Assembly (NCBI GenBank): GCA_037200385.1
Contig: JBBCGL010000001.1
Location: 4,541,418 to 4,605,417, forward strand
DNA: 64,000 bases
Reading direction: 5' to 3'
DNA from: Rhizomicrobium sp.
Lineage (GTDB): Bacteria > Pseudomonadota > Alphaproteobacteria > Micropepsales > Micropepsaceae
In this document: positions 52,104 to 59,609 of the stretch, in pieces
Layout: every line of letters starts with the position of its first letter
Numbering within the stretch: position 1 is the first letter of the stretch
Program-made: the position numbers and the translations under genes
The notes under the pieces: generated by a model
The model's database searches: none
What the model was told of the DNA's origin: nothing
Seen by the model: only the letters and a program-made list of their open reading frames with translations

Positions 52104-53201
52104 ATGATCACGATTGTCGGCGCAGGGATGGGTGGCCTTACTCTGGCGCGGGTGCTGCACCGGGGCGGCGTCGACGCCGTGGTCTATGATGCCGATCCCT
52201 CGCCGACCGCGCGGCACCAAGGCGGGATGCTGGATATCCATGAGGATACCGGGCAGGCGGCGCTGCGGGCGGCCGGCCTGTCCGAGGGCTTCGAGAGGCT
52301 GGTGCTGGAGCAGGGCGACGCCCTGCGCATCCTGGACAAGACCGGCGCGGTGCGGCTGAGCCATCCCGGCAACGGGGCGCGGCCGGAGGTCGAGCGCGGC
52401 GCGTTGCGCGACCTGTTCCTGGCGTCGCTGCCGCCGGGCATGGTGCGCTGGAACGCGCGGGTAACCGGCGTGGCGCGGACGGACGAAGGCGGATTCCGCC
52501 TGTCCTTCGCGGACGGCAGCGCGGCGGAGACGGATGTGCTGGTCGGCGCCGACGGCGCGTGGTCGAAGGTCCGGTCGCTCGTATCGGACGCGGCCCCGAT
52601 CTATGCGGGGCTGAGCGCGGTCGAACTGCGCTATCGCGATGCCGACGCCAAGCATCCCGTCGCGGCGGCGCTGGTTGGTAGCGGGATGATGATGGCGCTG
52701 TCCGACGGGCGCGGAATCCTCGGGCATCGCGAGCCCGGCAACGAGCTCTGCATCTATGCCGCGCTGCAGGTGCCGGCCGAATGGTGTGAGCAGACGATCA
52801 CGCGCGAGATGCTGCGGGCGCATTTCGCCGACTGGCATCCCGACTTCCGCGCGCTGCTGGCGCAGAGCGACGGCGCGCTGCAGCCGCGGCCGGTCTGGGT
52901 GCTGGCCGTCGGGCATCGCTGGCCGCGCGTGCCGGGCGTCACGCTGGTGGGCGACGCGGCGCATCTGATGTCGCCCTTCGCGGGCGAGGGCGTCAACCTC
53001 GCGATGATCGACGGCGCGGACCTGGCGCGGGAGATCCTGGCGCGGCCCGGCGACATCGAAAGCGCCTTCGCGGCGTATGAGGCGGCGATGTTCCCGCGGG
53101 CGGAGGAGAAGGCGGTGGAGTCCGCCGCCGGGCTCGAGATGGCGTTCGCGCCGGATGCGCCGCGCGGGATGCTCGATTTCTTTGCGGGGCATGGGGACTG
53201 A
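52104..53201 (+). CDS. FAD-dependent monooxygenase (TetX/PHBH-like)
   Basis: A 365-residue group A flavoprotein hydroxylase. The ATG has GGGGA about 7 bases upstream. FAD-binding GxGxxG at the very N-terminus (TIVGAGMGGLTLARVL), the DG motif GADGAWSKVR, and the GD motif LVGDAAHLMSPFAGEGVN. ADPSPTARHQGGMLDIH resembles the TetX group. It would hydroxylate a small aromatic or polyketide-like substrate using NAD(P)H and oxygen. Resistance or catabolic roles both occur in the family; nothing nearby decides. The first cruciform repeat follows 84 bases downstream. Confidence 0.85.
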   Translation: MITIVGAGMGGLTLARVLHRGGVDAVVYDADPSPTARHQGGMLDIHEDTGQAALRAAGLSEGFERLVLEQGDALRILDKTGAVRLSHPGNGARPEVERGALRDLFLASLPPGMVRWNARVTGVARTDEGGFRLSFADGSAAETDVLVGADGAWSKVRSLVSDAAPIYAGLSAVELRYRDADAKHPVAAALVGSGMMMALSDGRGILGHREPGNELCIYAALQVPAEWCEQTITREMLRAHFADWHPDFRALLAQSDGALQPRPVWVLAVGHRWPRVPGVTLVGDAAHLMSPFAGEGVNLAMIDGADLAREILARPGDIESAFAAYEAAMFPRAEEKAVESAAGLEMAFAPDAPRGMLDFFAGHGD

Positions 53202-53285
53202 CAACCTCTCCCGCTCCGTTTCGCGCATACGCTGTCGCCATGCGCCTGCTCGAACCGGCACAAAGCAAAACATGAAGCTCCCACT

Positions 53286-53416
53286 GTCATCCCCGGCCGA
53301 GCACGAGTAAAGCGAGTGCGAGGGGAAGGGGACCCAGGTGCCAACCGCCGTGACGGCGTTTCCGACCTGGGTCCCCTTCCCCTCACGCTGCTGCGCGGCG
53401 TTCGGCCGGGGATGAC
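53286..53416. repeat. Cruciform-type intergenic repeat, copy 1
   Basis: About 131 bases with matching ends (GTCATCCCCGGCCGA against CGGCCGGGGATGAC) and a long inner inverted repeat, GGGGAAGGGGACCCAGGT against ACCTGGGTCCCCTTCCCC. Smaller hairpin potential lies in each shoulder, and a short centre contains GTGACGG. Two diverged copies occur at 56259 and 58305 in the same orientation. Confidence 0.85.
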
Positions 53417-53454
53417 AGCGGTGGTTTGAACCGTCGCGAGATGCTGGTCGGTCC

Positions 53455-53483
53455 TTGACTTTCCGCCTCCGGCATCCGATATT
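53455..53483 (+). promoter_or_regulatory. Candidate promoter of the gbsR-like operon
   Basis: TTGACT (53455-53460) and GATATT (53478-53483) are separated by exactly 17 bases. Transcription would begin near 53490, at or beside the first possible ATG, and the -10 overlaps the palindrome at 53481-53500. Confidence 0.5.
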
Positions 53484-53500
53484 TCTGTCATGACAGAAAT
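53481..53500. promoter_or_regulatory. 20-bp perfect palindrome on the regulator start codon (probable operator)
   Basis: ATTTCTGTCATGACAGAAAT is a perfect inverted repeat whose central ATG is the first possible start of the GbsR/MarR-type gene. It overlaps the candidate -10 box and the predicted transcription start, the usual place for an autorepression site. Confidence 0.6.
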
Positions 53501-54050
53501 TACCGATATGAACGCCCTGCCTGCCGCGGTCCGGCGCTTCGTCCTGCAATGGGGCGACATGGGCGGGCAGTGGGGGGTCAACCGCTCGGTCAGCCAGATC
53601 CATGCGCTGCTCTATCTTTCGGACAGGCCGCTGACTGCGGAAGCGATCGCGGAGACGCTGGGGATGGCGCGGTCCAACGTGTCGAACTCGATCCGCGAGC
53701 TGCAGGGCTGGGGGCTGATCCGGCGGGTGCCGGTGCTGGGCGACCGGCGCGATCATTTCGAGGCCGATGCCGACGTCTGGTCGATCGCCGCCAAGATCGC
53801 GCAGGGGCGCAAGGAGCGCGAGCTCGATCCCGCCGTCGCGGCACTGGAAGCCTGCGTCGCCGACGCCAAATCCGACCCCAAGCTTGATCGCGTCGCCGCC
53901 GAGCGGCTGGCCGCGATGCTCGATTTCACCCGCACGATGACCGGCTGGTACGACCAGATGACCAAAGTGCCCCGCCCGACGCTGATGATGCTGATCCGCA
54001 TGGGCGCGAAGATCGTCAGCTTACTGCCCATGCGAAAACGGGTCATTTAA
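53490..54050 (+). CDS. GbsR/MarR-family winged-helix transcriptional regulator
   Basis: A 186-residue regulator. The helix-turn-helix region SQIHALLYLSDRPLTAEAIA, ETLGMARSNVSNSIRELQGW and LGDRRDHFEADADVW is typical of GbsR-like proteins, which repress choline/betaine or efflux genes in other bacteria. Start uncertain: the ATG at 53490 is the centre of a 20-bp palindrome and lacks a ribosome site, while the ATG at 53508 (MNALPAAVRR) would leave a short leader. The next gene begins 11 bases after its stop, followed by another overlapping gene, so it probably controls its own three-gene operon. Confidence 0.85.
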   Translation: MTEITDMNALPAAVRRFVLQWGDMGGQWGVNRSVSQIHALLYLSDRPLTAEAIAETLGMARSNVSNSIRELQGWGLIRRVPVLGDRRDHFEADADVWSIAAKIAQGRKERELDPAVAALEACVADAKSDPKLDRVAAERLAAMLDFTRTMTGWYDQMTKVPRPTLMMLIRMGAKIVSLLPMRKRVI

Positions 54051-54061
54051 GGGAGAGCGGC

Positions 54062-54727
54062 ATGCTGCGGTCGGTCCGGCTCGACGACGCGTTCGATGTG
54101 GTGGCGCCGCAGCCCGTTCTCGAAGACCTGCGCTTCCGGACGCTGCTGCCGCGCGCCGACTGGGACGCGCTGCCGGCGCCGGTGCGGCGGCGGTTCTCCA
54201 AGCGCCTGAGCGCGGGCGACAGCGTCGTCTATGTCGGCGAAGTGGTCCGTACAAGGATCACACGCATGGGGCGGGTGTTCGCGCAAGCCGCGCGGCTGAT
54301 CGGCGGGCCGCTGCCACTGGGGGCGGATATCGGCGTGCCGGCGGTCGTCACCGTGACCGAGGACCGCGCGAGCGGCGGCCAGGTGTGGACGCGGCTGTAT
54401 GCGCGGCGCGGCGGCTTTCCCCAAGTGATCCATTCCGCCAAGCGCTTCGCCGGGCCGACCGGCCTCGAAGAGCATGTCGGGCGCGGTATCGGCATGGCGC
54501 TGCGCGTCGCGGTAGAGGACGGCGTGCTCAAATTCCGCAGCGCCGGGTATTTCCTGGCGCTTGGGCGTATGCGCCTGACGCTGCCGCGCTGGGCGGTGCC
54601 CGGCGATCTCACCGTCACCCATGCCGAACTGGGCGAAGGGCGCTTCCTGTTCGCGCTCGACATCGTCCATCCGCTGTTCGGCGCCATCATCCATCAGGCC
54701 GCCATTTTCAACGAGGCAACGCCATGA
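54062..54727 (+). CDS. DUF4166 domain protein
   Basis: A 221-residue protein with the DUF4166 pattern: LLPRADWDALPAPVRRRFSK, GPLPLGADIGVPAVVTVTED, GQVWTRLYARRGGFPQVIHS, LEEHVGRGIGMALRV. The domain has no established biochemistry and is often encoded with, or fused to, SDR-type oxidoreductases. That is the case here: the epimerase-like gene starts inside its stop codon (ATGA). No signal peptide is seen. A preceding GGGAGAG gives a good ribosome site. Confidence 0.78.
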   Translation: MLRSVRLDDAFDVVAPQPVLEDLRFRTLLPRADWDALPAPVRRRFSKRLSAGDSVVYVGEVVRTRITRMGRVFAQAARLIGGPLPLGADIGVPAVVTVTEDRASGGQVWTRLYARRGGFPQVIHSAKRFAGPTGLEEHVGRGIGMALRVAVEDGVLKFRSAGYFLALGRMRLTLPRWAVPGDLTVTHAELGEGRFLFALDIVHPLFGAIIHQAAIFNEATP

Positions 54728-56226
54728 TCACCAATCTCCTCTGGAGCCTGATCGCCATGCAGATCGCGCTGGGCGCGTTCGACACGCTTTATCATCACGA
54801 GATGACGGAGCGGCTGGCGTGGCGGCCGTCGCAGCGGCGCGAGCTCAAGCTGCATGGCGTGCGCAACCTTTTGTACGCGGCGCTGTTCGTGGCGCTGGGT
54901 TGGGCGGAGGTGCATGGCGCGGTGGCGGCGGCGGCGATCGCGGTGCTGGGCGTCGAGCTCGTCATCACGCTGTGGGATTTCGTCGAGGAGGATTTGACGC
55001 GCAAGCTGCCGGCGACGGAGCGGGTGACGCATACGCTGCTGGCGCTCAATTACGGAGCGATCCTGATGCTGCTCGTTCCGGTGCTGCTTGGCTGGGCGGC
55101 GGCAGACACCGAGGTCGTGGCGGCCTATCACGGATGGTGGAGCTGGCTCGCGGCGGGCGCGGCGCTGGGCGTGGCGCTGTTCGGGATGCGCGACCTGTTC
55201 GCGTCGGCACGCGTGGCGCGGCTGGCGCCCAAGCCGGCGGGCGCGCTGGTGATGGCACTGCCGCGGCACCGCACAATTCTGGTTACGGGAGCGACGGGCT
55301 TCGTCGGCTCGCGGCTGGTGGAAGGATTGAGTGCGGCGGGGCATGACGTGATCGTGCTGACGCGCGATGCGGCCAAGGCGACAGCGCTGCGCCCGCCCTT
55401 CCGCCTGATCACCGATCTCGAGCAGATCGACGGCGGCACGCGGATCGACGCGATCGTCAACCTCGCGGGCGAGGCGGTGAGCGGCGGGCTTTGGACGGCG
55501 CGCCGGCGGCACGCGATCATCGAGTCGCGGACGGCGATGACAGGCGCGCTCGCCAGGCTGATCGCGCGGCTGGAGACGCGACCGGAGGTGTTCGTCGCGG
55601 CCTCGGCGGTGGGCTGGTATGGCCTCCGCGGCGACGAGATGTTGGGCGAGGACGCCGCGCCGGCGGACTGCTTCAGCCATGCGAGCTGCGCCGCGGTGGA
55701 GCGCGAGGCGGCGCGCATCGGCGCGCTGGGCGTGCGGGTGGTGGCTTTGCGCATCGGGCTGGTGCTGGGGACCGAGGGCGGCTTGCTGGCGCGGCTGCTG
55801 CTGCCGTTCGAATTCGGGGCGGGCGGGCCGGTGGGCTCGGGGGCGCAATGGATGAGCTGGATCGCGCGCGACGATCTGGTGCGGCTGATCGCGCACGCCG
55901 TGGCGACGCCCGGGCTCGCGGGTCCGGTGAACGCGACGGCGCCGGAGCCGGTGCGCAACCGCGACTTCGGCCGCGCCCTGGGCGCCGCGCTGGGCCGGCC
56001 CGCCGTGATGCCGCTGCCCGCCTGGCCGCTGCGGATGGTCGGCGGGGATTTTGCGAAAGAACTGTTATTGGGTGGCCAGCGCGTGCTGCCGGTGGCGGCG
56101 CTGGCGAGCGGTTTCGCGTTTCAGCACCCCCGGCTGGAGGGCGCCCTGGCCTCGATGCTGGGCGCGCGAGTGGGCGAGGCGCATGTCGCGCGGGCGGAGG
56201 CGGCGCATCGCTGGGGGATGGGGTGA
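54724..56226 (+). CDS. Membrane-anchored TIGR01777/DUF1731 epimerase-like oxidoreductase
   Basis: A 500-residue fusion. The first ~165 residues hold four hydrophobic spans (LIAMQIALGAFDTLYHHE, LYAALFVALGWAEV, LLVPVLLGWAAADTEVV, WLAAGAALGVALFGM). A TIGR01777-type SDR follows: ILVTGATGFVGSRLVEGL near 180, NLAGEAVSGGLWTARRR, SAVGWYGLRGDE, then the C-terminal DUF1731 part (LPAWPLRMVGGDFAKELLLGGQ). The soluble family alone is ~300 residues; the membrane portion is an addition. It is the third gene of the gbsR-DUF4166 operon. Substrate unknown. Cruciform repeat copy 2 lies 32 bases downstream. Confidence 0.82.
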   Translation: MITNLLWSLIAMQIALGAFDTLYHHEMTERLAWRPSQRRELKLHGVRNLLYAALFVALGWAEVHGAVAAAAIAVLGVELVITLWDFVEEDLTRKLPATERVTHTLLALNYGAILMLLVPVLLGWAAADTEVVAAYHGWWSWLAAGAALGVALFGMRDLFASARVARLAPKPAGALVMALPRHRTILVTGATGFVGSRLVEGLSAAGHDVIVLTRDAAKATALRPPFRLITDLEQIDGGTRIDAIVNLAGEAVSGGLWTARRRHAIIESRTAMTGALARLIARLETRPEVFVAASAVGWYGLRGDEMLGEDAAPADCFSHASCAAVEREAARIGALGVRVVALRIGLVLGTEGGLLARLLLPFEFGAGGPVGSGAQWMSWIARDDLVRLIAHAVATPGLAGPVNATAPEPVRNRDFGRALGAALGRPAVMPLPAWPLRMVGGDFAKELLLGGQRVLPVAALASGFAFQHPRLEGALASMLGARVGEAHVARAEAAHRWGMG

Positions 56227-56258
56227 GGACATTTCCGCTGTCGAAATCAAAACCCGTT

Positions 56259-56383
56259 GTCGTCCCCGGCGAGCACCGCGTGGCGGTGCGCGGGAAGGGG
56301 ATACAGGCGGCAAATATTGTGACGGTGGTGGGCGCCTGGGTCCCCTTCCCTCGCCGCGCTGCGCACGGCTCGCCGGGGATGAC
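56259..56383. repeat. Cruciform-type intergenic repeat, copy 2
   Basis: About 125 bases. The ends GTCGTCCCCGGCGAGC and GCTCGCCGGGGATGAC pair, with a perfect GCACCGC/GCGGTGC mini-hairpin in the left shoulder. GGGAAGGGGA faces TCCCCTTCCC, and the centre again contains GTGACGG. It is the most diverged of the three copies. It lies between the epimerase-like gene and the end of the acyl-CoA dehydrogenase gene. Confidence 0.8.
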
Positions 56384-56415
56384 AACGGTGTTTGCGGTGC
56401 GGACGCTTTTCGGCG

Positions 56416-58236
56416 TTACTCGAACTCCATCACCGTCTCTGCCCCCGCCTGGATGCGCTCCAGCAGCATCGGGCATTCCGGGATGAGCCGTTCCATCCAG
56501 TATTTCGCGCTCGTGAGCTTGGCCTTGTAGAACGCGGCGTCGCCCTGGCCGCCCGCCAGCTTGGCTTGCGCGACCTTCGCCATCCGCCCCCACATCCAGC
56601 CGGTCACCACGATGCCCATCATGCGAAGATAGTCGGCGGCGCCCGCGCCGGCGTTGTTGGGGTTGGCTAGGCCGTTCTGCGCCAGCCATAGCGTGGCGTT
56701 CTGCAGATTCTCGAGGCCGCGCTTGATGGCTTTGACGTATTGCGCCATCGCGGCGTCGGCTTCGTTCTCGGTGAGCCAGGCATTGATCTGACCAAACAGC
56801 GCGAAAGGCGCGGCGCCGCCCTTGCGGCCGAGCTTGCGGCCCACCAGGTCCATCGCTTGGACGCCGTTGGCGCCTTCATAGGTCTGATTGATGCGGCCAT
56901 CGCGCACGAACTGCTCGACGCCGTTGTCGCGGATATAGCCGTGACCGCCATAGACCTGCATGCCGAGATTCGCGGCCTCGAAGCCCATGTCGGTGCAGAA
57001 GGCCTTGAGGACCGGCGTCATCAGATCGGCGAGGAGGCCGGCCTGTTCGGCGTCGGGCCGGCTGGAGCGTGCCACCGCCATGTTGAGAGTGGTCCACATC
57101 GCGAGCGCGCGGGCGCCTTCGACGAAGGAACGACTGTGCAGCAGCATGCGCTTGACGTCGGGATGGACGATCTCCAGATCGGCGGACTTGTCGGGCTCCT
57201 TCGGGCCGGTCAGCGCGTGGCCGACGCGGCGCTCATGGGCGTATTGGTAGCCGTTCTGGTAGGCGATCTCGCCGATCGCGATGCCCTGGATGCCGACGCC
57301 GAGGCGCGCGCCGTTCATCATGCCGAACATGCCGGCCATGCCGGCGGACGCCGAGCGCTTTTCACCGGGCTTGGTGGGCAGGGGCTTGGGACCGAGGCGC
57401 CAGGCCGTCGCTTCGTCGAAATTGAGCACGCAGGTCGCCTGCGCCTTGATGCCCATCTTCTTTTCGATGCCGCCGGTGGTGACGCCGTTGCGCGCGCCGA
57501 CCGTGCCGTCCTCGGCGACGATGAACTTCGGCACCATGAAGAAATTGACGGTCGAGAGGTCGTCGTGGATCTGGCCGTTCTCGTCCGGAATCTTGGCGAT
57601 CACCATGTGGATGATGTTGTCGGTCAGGTCGTGGTCGCCGCCGGAGATGAAGATCTTGGTGCCGGTGAGCTTGTAGGTGCCGTCGGGCTGCTCGACCGCC
57701 CTGGTCTTCATCAGGCGCAAATCGGTGCCGCAGTTCGGCTCGGTCAGGCACATCGTGCCGCACCATTCGCCGCTGATCATGCGTTTGGCGACATGCTCCT
57801 TCTGCCAGGGCAGGCCGGTCGCGAGCAGCGCGCCATAGGCGGCGCCGGTGAGGCCGGGATACATCGCGAAGGACTGGTTGGCGCTCATCGCCATCTCGGC
57901 GACCGCCATGGTGATGGTGGTCGGCATGCCGGCGCCGCCATATTCGGCCGGTGCCATCAGCCCGCCCCAGCCGGCCTCGCTATAGGCCTTGTAGGCTTCC
58001 TTGAAGCCTTTGGGCGTGCGCACCACGCCGTTCTCGAAATGCGCGCCCTCTTCGTCGCCGGATTGGTTGAGGGGGTGGAGCACCTCCTCGCAGAACTTGC
58101 CGGCGTTGGTCAGGATGTCCTCGACCAAATCGGGGGAAAGGTCGGCGAAGCCGGGCAGGTCGCGCTGCTTGTCGATCTCGAGCAGGTCGTTGAGGACGAA
58201 GCGGTAGTCGTCGAGCGGCGCGCGGTAGACGGGCAT
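56416..58236 (-). CDS. Acyl-CoA dehydrogenase (large, DmdC/FadE-like with extra C-terminal domain)
   Basis: A 606-residue FAD enzyme forming trans-2-enoyl-CoA. MPVYRAPLDDYRFVLNDLLE is a recurrent N-terminus of this class. FAD and substrate motifs: CLTEPNCGTDL, TKIFISGGDHDL, QVYGGHGYIRDNGVEQFVRD. The catalytic base is Glu454 (QTYEGANGVQAMD). The last ~120 residues form the additional helical domain seen in ~600-residue members, including methylmercaptopropionyl-CoA dehydrogenases. It is a single-gene unit flanked on both sides by cruciform repeat copies. Chain-length preference is unknown. Confidence 0.92.
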   Translation of the reverse strand: MPVYRAPLDDYRFVLNDLLEIDKQRDLPGFADLSPDLVEDILTNAGKFCEEVLHPLNQSGDEEGAHFENGVVRTPKGFKEAYKAYSEAGWGGLMAPAEYGGAGMPTTITMAVAEMAMSANQSFAMYPGLTGAAYGALLATGLPWQKEHVAKRMISGEWCGTMCLTEPNCGTDLRLMKTRAVEQPDGTYKLTGTKIFISGGDHDLTDNIIHMVIAKIPDENGQIHDDLSTVNFFMVPKFIVAEDGTVGARNGVTTGGIEKKMGIKAQATCVLNFDEATAWRLGPKPLPTKPGEKRSASAGMAGMFGMMNGARLGVGIQGIAIGEIAYQNGYQYAHERRVGHALTGPKEPDKSADLEIVHPDVKRMLLHSRSFVEGARALAMWTTLNMAVARSSRPDAEQAGLLADLMTPVLKAFCTDMGFEAANLGMQVYGGHGYIRDNGVEQFVRDGRINQTYEGANGVQAMDLVGRKLGRKGGAAPFALFGQINAWLTENEADAAMAQYVKAIKRGLENLQNATLWLAQNGLANPNNAGAGAADYLRMMGIVVTGWMWGRMAKVAQAKLAGGQGDAAFYKAKLTSAKYWMERLIPECPMLLERIQAGAETVMEFE

Positions 58237-58304
58237 GGGGTGTCCTTGGAGGCTGGTTCTGAGCGGGTTGTACGACGGCGGAAGGGGGAGGGCAAAGCAC
58301 CGTT

Positions 58305-58434
58305 GTCATCCCCGGCTGAGCATTGCGTCAGCAATGCGAAGGGAAGGGGACCCAGGCGCCAACCACCGTCACGGTTTCTTCCACCGGGGTCCCCTTCCCC
58401 TCACGCCGCTTCGCGGCGTTCGGCCGGGGATGAC
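58305..58434. repeat. Cruciform-type intergenic repeat, copy 3
   Basis: About 130 bases with ends GTCATCCCCGGCTGAGC and GGCCGGGGATGAC. Both shoulder hairpins are clear (GCATTGC/GCAATGC and CGCCGC/GCGGCG), and a long inner stem GGGAAGGGGACCC faces GGGGTCCCCTTCCCC. Same orientation as copies 1 and 2. It lies upstream of the acyl-CoA dehydrogenase start and downstream of the protease-like gene. Confidence 0.85.
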
Positions 58435-58444
58435 AAGTGTGGTG

Positions 58445-59599
58445 TTAAATCTGATCTCTTAGCGTCACATCGACCCTCTTGCCGCTCGCCAGCGTCAGAT
58501 GCAGCACCGTGCCGGGCGGGTCGCTGCGTTGGCGTTGATGGATGGCGGAGAGGGTGATGGCGGTGGCGGGGACGCCGTCGACGGCGGTGATGATGTCGCC
58601 CTTCACGATGCCCGCGGCCTCGGCGGGGCCGCCGGAGGTGACGGCATAGATTTCGAAGCCGGCGGGGTTGGGGATGATCGCCATGCCGGCGCGGTCGTAG
58701 GAGTCGAGGTCGCCGACCGGGTCGGCGCGCGGCTCCAAGTAGAGCGTGCCGTGGACGTAGTCGAGCGTCATCGCGAAACGCCTGACCACCTCGATGCCGA
58801 TATTGCCGCTGAAGGCGCCGGCACCGAACACGCCGCCGGCGTTGGCGGACAGGTCGGTCACCGGATGGCCGGCCGGCACGGTTCCGAGCACCAATTCGCC
58901 GCCGCGCACGATCCGCGCATAGGTCTCGCCGCCGACGCCATAGCCGGCGACCACGTCGACATGCTTGCCCGGGCGGTCCCTCAAGCCATGCGTCGTCACG
59001 AAGGGCGTGGTGAGGGTGAGGCCGCCATTGTCGCCGGTATCGATGTCGAAGGTCGCGGGGATGCCGTCATAGGAGCCAGCGATCTCCGGCGTGTTGTGGG
59101 TGGAGGTCATGGGAATCGCGGTGCCGGCGCCGTCGGGCTTGAACGCGCCCGGATCGGTCAGCGTGATCGTGTGGGCCGCGAAGTCGAAGCGCGTGACGTA
59201 ACGGCGGAAGAATTCGTAGCCCAGTATGCCGTCGACATGGACGCCGCCCAGCGCCTCGATCGGGTCGAGAGACAGCACATAGAACCTCTCGCCGGTCAGG
59301 ATGGCGCCGCCGACATCCACCGACGGCACGGTCACTACGGCGCCCTGCACCGCACTGTCGCCGGCGCCGTGCACGGGGAGGGCACCGCCCAAGGCGAGGC
59401 CGAGCTGTACGGTCAGCCGCTGGGCGACGACGTCGACCGCGCCGGTGTCGAGCAGAAAGCGGAACGGGCCTTTGCCATCGACAGTGGCGGCGACGAAAAG
59501 CTGGTTGCCGATCATGTCGAACGGCACGGTGATCGGCGCCGCCGCGGAGGCGGGCGCCGACAGGAGAAGGACGAAAAGTCCGGCCAGCGGTGCCCGCAT
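58445..59599 (-). CDS. Exported two-lobed aspartic-protease-like protein with C-terminal PDZ
   Basis: A 384-residue periplasmic protein (signal peptide MRAPLAGLFVLLLSAPASA). Two retropepsin-like lobes sit in one chain. Lobe 1 has FLLDTGAVDVV (Asp51) and the partner hydrophobic-Gly motif GILGYEFFRRY. Lobe 2 has FDIDTGDNGGL (Asp187) and GNIGIEVVRRF. A PDZ domain (IYAVTSGGPAEAAGIVKGD, ITAVDGVPATAI) ends the protein. Two DTG sites 136 residues apart could form an intramolecular active site. It lies 10 bases downstream of a paralogue with the same core, so the two are an operon from tandem duplication. Substrate unknown. Confidence 0.8.
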   Translation of the reverse strand: MRAPLAGLFVLLLSAPASAAAPITVPFDMIGNQLFVAATVDGKGPFRFLLDTGAVDVVAQRLTVQLGLALGGALPVHGAGDSAVQGAVVTVPSVDVGGAILTGERFYVLSLDPIEALGGVHVDGILGYEFFRRYVTRFDFAAHTITLTDPGAFKPDGAGTAIPMTSTHNTPEIAGSYDGIPATFDIDTGDNGGLTLTTPFVTTHGLRDRPGKHVDVVAGYGVGGETYARIVRGGELVLGTVPAGHPVTDLSANAGGVFGAGAFSGNIGIEVVRRFAMTLDYVHGTLYLEPRADPVGDLDSYDRAGMAIIPNPAGFEIYAVTSGGPAEAAGIVKGDIITAVDGVPATAITLSAIHQRQRSDPPGTVLHLTLASGKRVDVTLRDQI

Positions 59600-59609
59600 G
59601 ATGCTCCGT

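Noticed and set aside
53286-58434. The three palindromic repeats as insertion sequence ends or a composite transposon
   Set aside because: No transposase gene lies inside or beside them, no target-site duplication is evident, and each copy is itself a full palindrome rather than a terminal repeat.
53286-58434. CRISPR array
   Set aside because: Only three long, diverged copies at gene-scale spacing; no short regular repeats with unique spacers and no cas genes.
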